This document shows, piece by piece, positions 44,853 to 55,140 of a stretch of 64,000 bases of DNA (positions are counted from its first letter, which is position 1; each line of letters opens with the position of its first letter). Source of the stretch: Adiantum capillus-veneris. Lineage: Eukaryota; Streptophyta; Polypodiopsida; Polypodiales; Pteridaceae. The position numbers and the translations under genes are program-made. The stretch spans positions 63,440,372 to 63,504,371 of the forward strand of contig CM043953.1 of the NCBI GenBank assembly GCA_014529385.2, in the 5' to 3' direction. Under the pieces are notes generated by a model that did no database searches, was not told the DNA's origin, and saw only the letters and a program-made list of their open reading frames with translations.

Positions 44853-45237
44853 TGTTATGTCCCGCTCACAGGAGAGGGAATCTAGCCCAGATGCCGTCGG
44901 GATGGGCGTCCAGTGTCCGGGTGGACGTAGTGTGAACACGGCCAGTGTGGCCGGCCATTATTATAAAAGGGGGACCAAGGCCTCATTTGCAGTTATCGAC
45001 CCCCACTGACAGAGTGCCAGTGGTTAGCCCGCGAGGCTAGGAGTGCGCAAGGTCACCTCGAGGAGGTGAGGCCGGGTGGTATGGGACGCTCGGTCTTACA
45101 GGTGCACGCCTATGTCCTCGGACGCTGGCCCCCAGCACGGGGGGGCTGTCGGATGGTAGCTATGGTCGGGTGGTTCGTCCGACACGTATCTATAGGCAGT
45201 CTGTGTAGCCGGGAGATCCTTCTCCGCGTTCGTTTCA
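44853..45237 (+). repeat. 5' LTR of chromovirus (385 bp)
   Basis: It begins TGTTATGTCCCG and ends CGTTTCA. A TATAAAA box lies at 44962-44968. It differs from the 3' LTR at about 25 positions by eye, of which all but one are transitions. Confidence 0.95.
44962..44968 (+). promoter_or_regulatory. TATA box in 5' LTR
   Basis: TATAAAA follows 'ggccattat' and precedes a G-rich stretch. The identical box in the 3' LTR is at 51016-51022. It probably sets the start of the element RNA. Confidence 0.65.
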
Positions 45238-45249
45238 TGGTATCAGAGC
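45238..45249 (+). other. Primer-binding site, initiator-Met tRNA
   Basis: TGGTATCAGAGC, the exact plant initiator-Met site, directly adjoins the LTR end. Confidence 0.9.
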
Positions 45250-45585
45250 CAGCTTGGCTACATGAAGGACTATGTGCACACCTACGGGTTGGTCAAAGTT
45301 GGATAATTACCATTTCATGCGATTTTTGATAAATTAACTGTTTACTCGATTCTTTTCTTCTCTTGAGCATGTTTGCAGGTGAAGTTTAACAAACTGCTCG
45401 CTGATTTTTTGATAAAATTCAGCAATTTAAAAGGGGGAAGTGCTGAAAATCAAAAGATTTTTTATTGAATTTACTGGCTTTCGATGAAAATCAATGTATT
45501 TCTCCTTAATTTGCTGGTTTTATATTAAAATTCAGCATATTGTAACTCTCTCAATCTCTGTGTAACCTCGTTCTCTGTGCGAAGC

Positions 45586-45641
<56 letters not shown>

Positions 45642-46209
45642 CTCTCTATGTGTTTCTTCACTTCTGCAGGAGGCAAGGGATCCCAGCGTTGGTTTCCAGC
45701 ATGTGCTTCTTTTTGTCCAACGTGGTGCTTACCTGACAGCCCATCGTGTGCCAAACACACACGAGCGCAAGCTCCTTAAACTTACGCGCGTGTGCTTTCT
45801 CCCACACTCCACGCGGCATCCGTCGGCAGAAGCAGCGATCGTTTTTTTTAAGTTCAACGCTGGAGTTTTCTTTTGATGTCACTTAAGCTTGGTTTATCTA
45901 AATCAAGTGGCCTTTTTTTTAAAAATGGCCAGGACTTTTTTAAAGTATAGTTTGAAACCTGTGCTTTATTAAAAAACTCACTTACAGAGACTTGTAAGTT
46001 ACAGAGAATTGAGTTTTTTGACTCTCCTGCTTCTCTCCCGAGCTTGCTCTCTCTCACCTGCTCGCGTTCCCGCACTCCCGCCATCACCTGCTCGCCTTCA
46101 GACACTCACGCCGACGCGTGGAGCTCCTCGAACTTCACTTTTTCGCGACCGAAAAGTGCAGAAAAGGCCCGGTTTCGCGTGAAAATTCCAGTTTTTCACG
46201 CACTTCGCC
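45250..46209 (+). other. Chromovirus untranslated leader
   Basis: About 960 bases without a convincing ORF. It carries a (GA)n tract at 45588-45638, which creates artefact frames of Glu-Arg and Ser-Leu repeats. The gag ATG at 46210 follows in a good context (GCCATGG). Confidence 0.7.
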
Positions 46210-47419
46210 ATGGATTCCTCCAACTCAGATGTGCAATGTGACGACACGTCAGGTAATATCCAAATTCCATTCACGCATGCTCTCTACACATGGATTACAA
46301 GTACTTTCCAGAGTTTCGACCAACGTGTCACCGCTCTGGAAAACGCGAATGTTCAGACGAACCTTCGCTTGGCCTCTCTCGAAGGGGTCGTACAGGGGCT
46401 CGGTTCCCGACTTTTTACTCTTGAAAATATGGCTCAGTCGACGACTGCGCGTATTTCCGAGGGGGAAACCCATCTCCAGCAATTGCGGATGCAGATTGCT
46501 GCTTTTGGGCGTTCGCATGGTGGTCCGACTGCCACAATTCCGTACAAAACTACAAATTTCTCAAGTGAAGAGAAGGAGTGTAAGGAATTGACCGTAAATA
46601 ACTGGCTACACCAATGGACCACATACTTTGATCTCCATGGGGAGCATGATGAACGGAGGATTCAGACGATTCCTCTCTATCTGCGCAGTAAGGCATTTAC
46701 TTGGTGGCGCGACATGATAGAGAAGCCTACGACGTGGGCTGATTTTTGTGTGCAATTCAAGAGGGATTTCGCCAAAATGGACCCTTTGAAAGCTTATGCC
46801 AAACTGTAGTCTTTCGATGAAAACTCTGTCTTTTGATAAATATACGACCGCTTTCAAAGAGGCACTCACCTTCTGCAAAGTGGATTCTACGCACGCTGTG
46901 CACATGTATCTCTTGGGATTGCATAAGGATTACCGTTGGGCCTTAATTAAGGATAAAGCCCCCACGGATGTCGAGGATGCAGTGGCAAAGACCAGGACGT
47001 TCCCTTTACTAATGGAGCGAATTATGAGAAGAAAAGAACTGCAGACCATCAATCCGGTGAGGGTGCTTCAAGGAAGCGACCCCGATTCCAGCATAAGTCC
47101 AAATCACCGCCGAGATCTTCTCAGGAGAAGAAGAAAGCCAGAAATGCTTCAGTTGTTGATGCAGGTGAAGAAGGGGGCTTACTTCAGATGTGGCCAGATG
47201 GGTCACCAAATCAAGGATTGCCCCAAGAAGAAGAAGACACAGAAACTGCAAGACCGTCCTTCGGTTCAAATTCACGAGATCTCAGGTAACTCTGATGTCA
47301 TTCAAGTTGCAATCCATCATTTAGCGCACAGTTCATGCACTAATTGTACTTTTAGCACCAAAGTGTTTGATAAGCACGATCTTCTCCGTTTTCCCGGGAA
47401 GTCAATGGTCACGACGTGA
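46210..47419 (+). pseudogene. Chromovirus gag
   Basis: The ATG at 46210 opens MDSSNSDVQCDDTSGN, a coiled-coil-like stretch (ALENANVQTNLRLASLEG), then VNNWLHQWTTYFDLHGEHD and KAFTWWRDMIEKPTTWADFC, the core retrotransposon gag fold. A TAG at 46807-46809 replaces the Trp codon expected in KLWSF. Translation then matches in another frame (46796-47419): YTTAFKEALTFCKV and the nucleic-acid-binding motif YFRCGQMGHQIKDC, in which the first Cys is Tyr (TGC to TAC). So the knuckle lacks one zinc ligand. Confidence 0.85.
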
Positions 47420-50194
47420 CCGTACTCCTCGATAATGGAAGATTTTGTGGATGCAAAATTGGTACAGAAACTGAGCCTGCGGACGCGGGACAGTGACCAT
47501 GAGTATCGCGTGAAGATGGCTCATGGCGTGGATACGGATGTATGGAATCGGATGGTTCCAGACTTGTCGCTCGAGCTAGCTGATTACAAAGAGAACCTGG
47601 ATTTCCACATCATGCACCTAGACAGAGCAAATGTTATTTTAGGAATTCCATGGTTTTATTATAAACAAGATTTATTGTATATAAACTATGTACATCACTC
47701 TCTTGTTTTTGTTAAGCAGAACATGCCTCATGTATCTGTGTCGCTTTGTAATCAGAAGTCTGTAAATAATGGTTTTGCAATACCAGTTGTTCATGCTTTG
47801 GAAATGTATAAAGAAATAAAGTCTTCTAATGTTGACTTTTATCAATGTGTACCATCTGTTTGGTTTGATTCATTAGTGCTTGGTACTTCTGTCACTGAAT
47901 TTCGTAAAAATATTTTATGTTCTTCTGTTGAACTTGGAGATTCCGACGAATCCAACCTTATCCGAGAAATCATGACTGATTTCAAGGATGTTTTTCCTGA
48001 TGATCTACCTCCTGGCTTGCCGCCTTCGAGAGGAGTAGATCATGGCATTGAGTTGGTGGCTGGTAGTCAGCCCTTCTCAAAGCAACCCTATCGGTTTAGT
48101 AAAACCGAGGAGGACGAGATTCAGCGACAGCTGAAGGATTATCTCGACAGGGGTTTTGTTCGGCCTAGCAAATCCCCGTGGGGAGCGCTAGTGTTACTTT
48201 CTCGAAAGAAGGATGACACTATGCGCTTCTGCGTGGATTAGAAGGGGTTGAATAAGCTCACTGTCAAGAACAAGTATACGCTCCCGCACATGGACGATCT
48301 GATCGATTGGCTCCATGGAGCGTTGTATTTTACGAAGATAGACCTGCGATCAGGCTATCATCAGATACGGATCAAACTGAAAGATATTCCTAAGACAGGC
48401 TTCCATACGCGTTATGGTCACTACGAGTTTTTGGTCTTGCCTTTTGGTTTGACCAATGCTCCAGTTACGTTTCAACAGATGATAAATGATCTGCTGAGAC
48501 CATTTTTAGGCAACTTCGTTGTTGTATTTCTCGATGATATCTTGATCTACAGTCGAAGCTTGTCTGAGCACCTAGCGCACATACACGCTATTCTCGAAGT
48601 ACTGAGAACTGAGAAGCTTTACGCTAAGGCTTCTAAGTGTGAATTTTTTAAGAAAGAGCTTCTGTACTTATGTCACATCATTACTCACGATGGAATTCGC
48701 GTTGACCGTGAAAAGCTGGATAAAGTGCGAAATTGGCCCATTCTAAAGAATATGCGCCAAGTAAAGTCCTTTTTAGTCTTTACAGGATTCTTTCGCAAGT
48801 TTATCAAGGATTACTTTAAAGTTGTTGCTCCGCTTACGCAACTTTTAAAAGGAGGGGTGAAAAGGCCGAAGACTTCGGATCCCCATCGTAAAGGTAATCC
48901 CCCTCTTGTCTGGAATGAGCGTCTCGACGAGAGCTTTCGAACACTAAAGCACTTGGTGACTATTGCGTCAATATTACACATTGTGGATCCTAGCACACCG
49001 CTTGTGTTTGAAACGGATGCTAGTGATTATGCTATTGGTGCGGCATTATACAAGGATGGACGTCCTGTTGCGTTTGAAAGTAAGAAGCTTTCTGACGCTG
49101 AGATGCGTTATCCAACGTACGAGAAGGAGCTTTACGCCGTAGTCCACGCCCTGAGGAAATGGCGGCACTACTTGTATGGCTCTACGTTTGTTGCATGGAT
49201 AGATCATCATTCCTTGCGCTATATCTGTGATCACCGTGATCTCAGAGGCCGGAAGGCTAGATGGGTTGAGCTTATGCAAGAGTTTGACTTTGAGATCCGT
49301 TATAGAAAAGGATCTAGCAATCGAGTTGCCAATGCGCTCAGCAGGATTCTTGAGGTTAATGCCTTGTCTATGGCTGAAATCTCGACGGATTTCTATCTCT
49401 CTCTCCGAGGGCTATGTCGTTCCGATGGCTATTTTGGCAAGATATGGAACGAGGTTGAAGCGGGGCATGACTCGCATACAGGCTTGGGTGGTCCGGAGAC
49501 CCAAGTGAGTCGTGCTAGAGAGACGAGACAGCGACAATATTCCATTAGAGGTGGACTATTGTTCAGAAATGGTAAAGTCTGCGTGCCGGAAATCGATGAG
49601 ATTCAACAAAGGATTTTGTGTGAGTGCCACGATGTTCCTAGCGCTGGGCACCCAAGCATCCAGAGAACTTTGGCTTCAGTCATGCGATATTTCTATTGGC
49701 CAAGAATGCGCTCTTACATAGAGAGCTACGTGAAGAGATGCGCTCAGTGTCAAGTCAATAAGGTAGAGCGCCTTAGGAAAGCTGGCCTGCGACACCCATT
49801 GGAAATCCCAAATGCCAAGTGGCAAAGTATTTCCATGGACTTCATCGTTGGTTTGCCAAATACTAGTCGGGGCAATGACGCTATTTGGGTTGTGGTCGAT
49901 AGACTCACAAAAATGGCGAAGTTTATACCAACGAAGTCGACAGTAAAAATCCATGAGTTGGCGGTTTTATTTGTCAATCAGCTTTATAAGTTGTATGGTC
50001 TCCAAGAGGATATCGTCAATGATCGAGATACTAAGTTCACTGGCCGATTTTGGCGAGATGTGTTCGCTCATCTTCAGACGAAGTTGAGTATGTCGTCTTC
50101 TGACCATCCTGAGTCCGACGGACAAACTGAGAGGATGAATCAGACGTTAGAGGACATGTTGAGGGCCTATGTCTCTCACAGGCAGTCTGACTAG
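47400..50194 (+). pseudogene. Chromovirus pol: protease, RT, RNase H, integrase
   Basis: The protease active site reads LLDNG near 47425-47440 in a shifted frame; the protein resumes at 47435 (FVDAKLVQKLSLRTRDSDHE, VILGIPWF). RT has KSPWGALVLLSRKKDD, a TAG at 48239-48241 in FCVD*KGLN (Tyr in relatives), DLRSGYHQIRI, FGLTNAPVTFQQMI and VVFLDDILIYS. RNase H has LVFETDASDYAIGAAL and YAVVHALRKWRHYL. Integrase has the HHCC site (HDVPSAGHPS...CAQCQ) and the catalytic Asp, Asp, Glu (SMDFIVGLP, VNDRDTKF, ESDGQTERMNQ). A TAG at 50192-50194 replaces Trp in SDWDRYLP. Confidence 0.92.
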
Positions 50195-50895
50195 GATAGG
50201 TATCTTCCACAGTTAGAGTTTGCCTATAATAGTAGCAAGCATTCTGCTACTGGATTTAGCCCATTCATGCTGATATATGGATTTGAGCCTAAATCCCCGA
50301 TTGCTATTGGCTTAGAGAAAGTCAAAGAACGCGAAGCTCGTGATTTCCTGTATGACATGCAGGAAATGCTCGAATTGGCTAAGGATAGTATAAGAACATC
50401 TCGTGATCGAGTCACTACTTATGCTAATCAAAAGAGATCTCCAAGGACTCTAGATGTGGGACAATGGGTCATCTGAAGATACCCAAGGATTCCAAGACTA
50501 TGCGAACAGGAAAGCATTATAAGCTTTCAGCTAGATATTGTGGTCCGTTCCTGATCACAAAGAAAATTGGCCAAGTTGCCTACAAACTGGCTCTTCCTTC
50601 GGATGTTAGTGTACATCCAATGTTTCATGTCAGCCGCCTTAAAGTGAAATTGGGGGAAGCCGACGTTGTGGTGCCTATCGAGGAAAATGTATGGCAAGAT
50701 ATGCAAAATGAGTATATTCCTCGAGAACCAGAAGCAGTTTTAGATCATCGTACCCGTCATTCGCGCCAAAAGGCTTATGACGAGTACTTAATTAAATGGA
50801 AGGGCCAATCTGAAAGGTTTGCTACTTGGGAACCTGTTAGAGCTTTGAAGGCTCAGTATCCCCACTTCATTGATGAGGACATCAATGGTTCTTAA
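50195..50895 (+). pseudogene. Chromovirus integrase C-terminus and chromodomain
   Basis: After the TAG the frame continues (FAYNSSKHSATGFSPFMLIY, 50267-50476), then shifts near 50470 into 50464-50895. That part has YKLSARYCGPFLITKKIGQV (GPY/F-type module) and VHPMFHVSRLK. The last about 50 residues, EAVLDHRTRHSRQKAYDEYL then IKWKGQSERFATWEP, form a chromodomain with the aromatic Tyr and Trp positions retained. Chromodomains bind methylated histone H3 in relatives and guide insertion. The stop lies directly before the polypurine tract. Confidence 0.9.
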
Positions 50896-50904
50896 GGGGG
50901 GAAG
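50894..50904 (+). other. Polypurine tract of chromovirus
   Basis: AAGGGGGGAAG just before the 3' LTR primes plus-strand synthesis in this class; two bases (TA) separate it from the LTR. Confidence 0.8.
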
Positions 50905-50906
50905 TA

Positions 50907-51291
50907 TGTTATGTCCCGCTCACAAGAGAGGGGATCTAGCCCAGATGCTGTCGGGATGGGCGTCCAGTGTCCTGGCAGACGTAGTGTGAACACGGCCAGT
51001 GTGGCCGGCCATTATTATAAAAGGGGGGCCAAGGCCTCATTTGTAGTTATCGACCCCCACTGGCAGAGTGCCAGTGGTTAGCCCGCGAGGCTAGGAGTGC
51101 GCAAGGTCACCTCGAGGAGGTGAAGCCGGGTGGTATGGGACGCTCAGTCTTACAGGTGCACGCCTACGTCCTCGAACGTTGGCCCCCAACACGGAGAAGC
51201 TACTGGATGGTGGCTATGGTCGGGTGGTTCGTCCAACGCGTATCTGTAGGCAGTCTGTGTAGCCGGGAGATCCTTCTCCGCGTTCGTTTCA
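50907..51291 (+). repeat. 3' LTR of chromovirus (385 bp)
   Basis: TGTTATGTCCCG to CGTTTCA, the same length as the 5' LTR and diverged from it at about 25 positions. Frames crossing it are LTR artefacts. Confidence 0.95.
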
Positions 51292-51680
51292 AGGGTAGAG
51301 CAGACACTAGTCATGGCGGGCATAGCCAGAGTCCTCACATCAAGCTCATGGATGTACCAAATACCACACCCTGCCATCACTACTGGATGGAGCTGATGTA
51401 CCACACCACCCCCCTCCCTCCTCCCCTCACTCTCACTACACACATACATGCGTCTTTATGTACACCGGATGTTTTGTTATTACCGGGTCACCCCCACATC
51501 TGCACACCGGATACTTTGTTATTACCCGGTCACTTACCACACTACACTTTGTACACCGGATGCCATTATTACCCGGTCATTTTGCACACACCAGATATCC
51601 AGAGGATATTCACATTTTTGTACATGGATCTATCTCATAGGCCAGTTTTCTTTGGCCTTTTGAAGACATAAATAAAAATT
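51292..51680 (+). repeat. Alpha LINE 3' UTR with short internal repeats
   Basis: It is the resumed 3' UTR of copy 3. The unit 'acaccggatg..ttgttattacccggtca' recurs three to four times between 51460 and 51600. No ORF. The (TTTC)n tail follows at 51681-51703. Confidence 0.6.
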
Positions 51681-51704
51681 TTCTTTCTTTCTTTCTTTCT
51701 TTCT

Positions 51705-51865
51705 ACGTGATGTCAGAGATTATTCACTCAACTATTGGGGTCAAACAGGGATGTCCACTATCCCCCACTCTTTTTGGCGTGTATGTAGATTAGGCTTCAA
51801 ACTACATAGAGAGAGAGAGAGAGAGAGAGAGAGTGACAGAGGAGCACAATTGGCAAGGACATGGA
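51705..51865 (+). repeat. Alpha LINE RT scrap with expanded (GA)n
   Basis: It starts right after the (TTTC)n tail of copy 3. HSTIGVKQGCPLSPTLFGVY is RT motif B, then TAG, then NYIE and a (GA)n run at 51808-51833 where intact copies have only 'gagagagagggtgataga'. It ends at 'ttggcaaggacatgg'. The tract is therefore an expansion of coding GA repeats. Confidence 0.75.
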
Positions 51866-52136
51866 GGTTGGGATTGTCAGTCGTGCAATACTTGACACTA
51901 GCATCATACATCATGGAGCGGTGCAGGTCATTACAGGATACCTGCAGGATATGCATGTTGATTCTAGCAGGGATATACGCTTTTGCACACCACTAGAGCC
52001 AATACGACTTCATGGAGATCGACTAAGCGAGGCAATGGACTTAGGTTGAGAGAGTCTCTCACTTGTTTTCTTCTACATACTAGTGGTTTAGCTAGTAGAA
52101 CCCACTTATTGGCACATTCGCTTTTAAGTGGGAGAT

Positions 52137-52322
52137 TGTTGAGGTAAAGGCGTCTGTGCCTTGCCCGGTCACCCAGGCTATGGACGCCCGCCCACTGCTC
52201 ACCTTATTGTGTGTACATATATACAACAATAAGGAGTAGCTCATATTGAGCCCTACTCCATCCACACAGTGGTCTACTCTCTCTCTCTCTCCCCCCTTCT
52301 GGCACGCACGCACCGCACCACA
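52137..52322 (+). repeat. Solo-LTR-like repeat following a polypurine tract
   Basis: AAGTGGGAGAT precedes TGTTGAGGTAAAGGCG. The same arrangement occurs at 58212, and both contain a (CT)n tract followed by a GCAC-rich end and finish in CACA. I read it as the 3' LTR of a copia-like element whose body is lost (51866-52136 gives no recognisable protein). Confidence 0.5.
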
Positions 52323-52337
52323 TGCATCCCTACACGA

Positions 52338-52830
52338 CCTGCTCCCTTTACAGTTACGTTGGCCGACCAACGGACTGTCTACTTAGTGAGTATAGTGTAC
52401 AAGGTACCTCTGCACGTACAAGATTTCACCTTTATCTTGGATTTTGTTGTGGTTCGTCTTCCCCAGGTTGAGGGAGGATTTCCCTGGCTCATCGGTAGAC
52501 CATGGCTACAACACACTAAAAGCCCTGCAAGATTGGGGAAATGACGCAATGTGGTTACATACTCCTGGCTCCCAAATGCAACCCATTCGCCTAGTAGGAG
52601 GCATGGATCTTGCGGTGCAGTATAGTTCTTTGTCAATGAAAACCAAGCCTCAGCTAGAACCACCTACTCTACTTGACGGGTCAGATGAAGATCTGCTGGA
52701 GAGGTTGGAAGCTACCAAGTCTATCCCTTGTTATGGGGTCTCTATTCAATCTCTACCTAAAGATACATTCTCCTCCAACAATTCTACTGTAACTGAACCC
52801 AACAAGCCCCCAAGCCAGCAGCAAGCGTAA
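52338..52830 (+). pseudogene. Retroelement protease fragment
   Basis: The frame gives FTVTLADQRTVYLVSIVYKV, DFVVVRLPQVEGGFPWLIGR and PWL, matching the region after the catalytic Asp in gypsy proteases (ILG/IGRPWL). A frameshift near 52520 moves to the frame 52444-52830 (ALQDWGNDAMWLHTPG...). The catalytic Asp itself is not in the window piece. Downstream of 52830 no gene is recognised up to the LTR at 53110. Confidence 0.55.
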
Positions 52831-53109
52831 CACCCGAGCTTTCGCCAGTGTGGAGGTCACAGAGGCTGTGAAAGCCTTCACCTCAGCCTCCTTGATGTCT
52901 GACTCTCTCACCAAGCTAAAGCTTTTGAGGGAGGTGTAGATAGAGGCAAGAGGGGAAGGAAGGGTGGGTAGGGGCGAGGGGAGAGGGCGTAGGGGACTAG
53001 GTGGGGTGGTGAGGTTGACAATGGCATGTTGCCATGTGACCAAAAGAAGCAAAAGTCACAGAGCAAAAGCAAAAATCCAGAACAATGCCACCTAGTGAAA
53101 TCCATCCGT

Positions 53110-54312
53110 TGTCGGAATGTGTGCGGTCTAGCTGGGAAGGTGTAGAACCTCTCGCTGTGAGAGTTCGTGATGAGAGTCACAAACACTTTAAGATAAAGCA
53201 TTTATGGAAAATCACCAACTCTCTTTCTAAAGATGAATGGAAAGCTAAGAGCGTTCGTGACAGAATAGTCACAAACCCTCTCCCCTATTATGCCTGGAAA
53301 TTGCTTGTTTTCGTAGACGAGTTCGTGATGAAATGATCACCAATTCACATCCAACTTTACTTAAAAAGAGCAATTAAGAACACTAAACTTTCAGCCATGA
53401 AACTTCAACTCTCATAGAAGCACAACTTTCAATTAAAACCCAAACCTATTTCATGGTATCATGTAGCCTCGCCCCCAATTACATAGTCGTAACATCAAAC
53501 AGTTGAAAGGAATACACGAGCTTCAACTTCATGGGGACCATTTTCTGAATTTGCGGAGATTTAAGAGCTTCTAAAGTGAAGCCCACACACCTTTTTGATA
53601 AGGGGAAACCCTAATTCACTCCCTCACAAGCTCACATACAAGATTGCAAAGAGGCGGGACTGCAGCACACATAGATTGGGCAACCACCATGGAAGCTATT
53701 GCACAATAGTGATAAATTGCTCGTTTTTTCTGTTAAAAGCAGTCCTCTCTCGCTTACCCACGGCATTCTCAGCTGATGTGTCAATTTTTTAGGCTATATT
53801 TCCACTTTGGACCGAAACTAGGCCATTTTTAGGTCATTTTCAACCCAAAAAATACCATTTTTGATGCGAAAAATCCCAAATGGAGTCAGAAAAATCCCTA
53901 AATTTGTGGGATCACTCGCATAAGCATAAAAGGCATTGATATGCATCATTTTTCATCAATATACCATTTGGGTCCCTTTCCATGCAATTCTGTGACGACG
54001 CCTGCTAGCTGCTATTTTCGGCAGTTTTTGCCCGCTTCAGTCTTTATAGGCGAGATGAGTGTGCCACCATGAAACACTTGGAATATGTACATTGTCAAAC
54101 CAAATTAGCAATCTTATCAAGTGGGAAAGCACGCAAAGGTGCCACATCTAAGGCTACAATTCCCCAAATAGGTATGCACATGATTGTGATCGCAAAGCCG
54201 GTTTAGCATATATCACAATATGTACATTATTGCTTTTCTTTCAAGCATCGAGAAGTGTCAAAAGTGAGGTGAATGTTTTTATTTCACACTATGTATGTGC
54301 CACGGCACGACA
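53110..54312 (-). repeat. 3' LTR of family A gypsy copy A2 (1203 bp)
   Basis: TGTCGG...CGACA, matching 3943-5143 end to end. The integrase lies at higher coordinates on the minus strand, so this is the 3' LTR. The polypurine tract (GAGGGGGTGGA on the minus strand, 54313-54323) adjoins it. Confidence 0.85.
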
Positions 54313-55140
54313 TCCACCCCCTCTGAACCTGCACATCCTCCGGTATGTGCCAACATTTTCCTTATGTAGGTTTAATCTTCATTCAAATCCACAAATATTT
54401 GGATGTCATTTTTATCTTCTGCAAAGTCTGGAAGATCATCCTCTTCTTCTTCATCCTCATCTGTAGCAATGTCATTAGGTTCTTCATCATCATCTTGTTG
54501 TGAATCAAAAGGATTATTATCATGTCTCCTCTTGAACATCTTGATTCTTTTGCCTGCTATGGGAATTTTAAGCTCTATTCCATCGAGCTCCCCCAAAGTA
54601 AATGTAGCATTTCCATGCATATGTTTGACAACATAGGGACCAAACCACCTTTTTGCAAATTTTCTTTGTGTTGTGTGCTGGTTGTCAAGGCTATTGTCAT
54701 ACATTAGGACCCAATCACCCTCTTCAATAGGCTTTGGTCGAAGCCTATGTCTTTTATCAAACCTATCTTTATTCTTTAGTCTTGCATCCTTCAATCAAGC
54801 TTTTGCAATGTCTATACTTTCCTCTCTTCTTTCCAATTGCTTTATATGCAAAGCAAGTAGATTTTCTCTACGTACACTATCTTCCCAAGGTAACATGTTC
54901 CAAGTAGGAACTACATTCTCAATTGGCATGATTGGCTTCTGACCATACATCAATTCAGTAGGCATGTAACCAATCACTGAGCTATGAGTTGTACGGTCAA
55001 CCCATAAAGCATATCGTAGCAACATTGGCCATTCACGCATTCTACCTTTACATGCCTTAGCCAAAGCTTTGACAATAGCAGGATTGATCATGATTTCTTT
55101 CTGATTGATCCTTTGCTTCAGGGCAATGACGGCAGGGAGG
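54313..55140 (-). pseudogene. Family A gypsy integrase C-terminal part (copy A2)
   Basis: 54795-55140 gives INQKEIMINPAIVKALAKAC and LRYALWVDRTTHSSVIGYMP then TELMYGQKP, the end of the integrase core after the catalytic Glu. 54372-54794 continues: KDRFDKRHRLRPKPIEEGDW then VLMYDN, FAKRWFGPYVVKHMHGNATF, ending in an acidic tail. The frames are separated by one stop (TGA at 54795-54797, minus). No chromodomain is present. The polypurine tract and LTR follow. Confidence 0.8.

Larger units (their letters stand above)
44853..51291 (+). mobile_element. Ty3/gypsy chromovirus, complete with both LTRs (6.4 kb)
   Basis: 5' LTR 44853-45237, primer site, 0.97-kb leader, gag, protease, RT, RNase H, integrase, chromodomain, polypurine tract, 3' LTR 50907-51291. 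Target repeats are AGGGC (44848-44852) and AGGGT (51292-51296), 5 bp with one change. Chromodomains direct insertion to marked chromatin in this clade. LTRs are both 385 bp. Coding parts contain at least three stops and three frameshifts, so it is not autonomous now. Confidence 0.95.
42308..51704 (+). mobile_element. Alpha-family LINE, copy 3, split by a chromovirus
   Basis: LINE sequence runs from about 42308 to 44852 and resumes at 51292 to its tail at 51704. In between sits an LTR retrotransposon. The two LINE parts join at AGGGC/AGGGT, the target duplication of the insertion. The 3' end 'ctttggccttttgaagacat' and the (TTTC)n tail (51681-51703) match the other alpha copies. The endonuclease is missing (5' truncation at the CT tract). 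RT is in one uninterrupted frame. Confidence 0.85.

Noticed and set aside
44853-51291. Endogenous virus with an envelope gene
   Set aside because: There is no reading frame between integrase and 3' LTR other than the chromodomain, so it is an ordinary LTR retrotransposon.
51120-51671. 183-codon ORF at the chromovirus end
   Set aside because: It crosses the 3' LTR boundary into LINE 3' UTR and has no homologous protein pattern.
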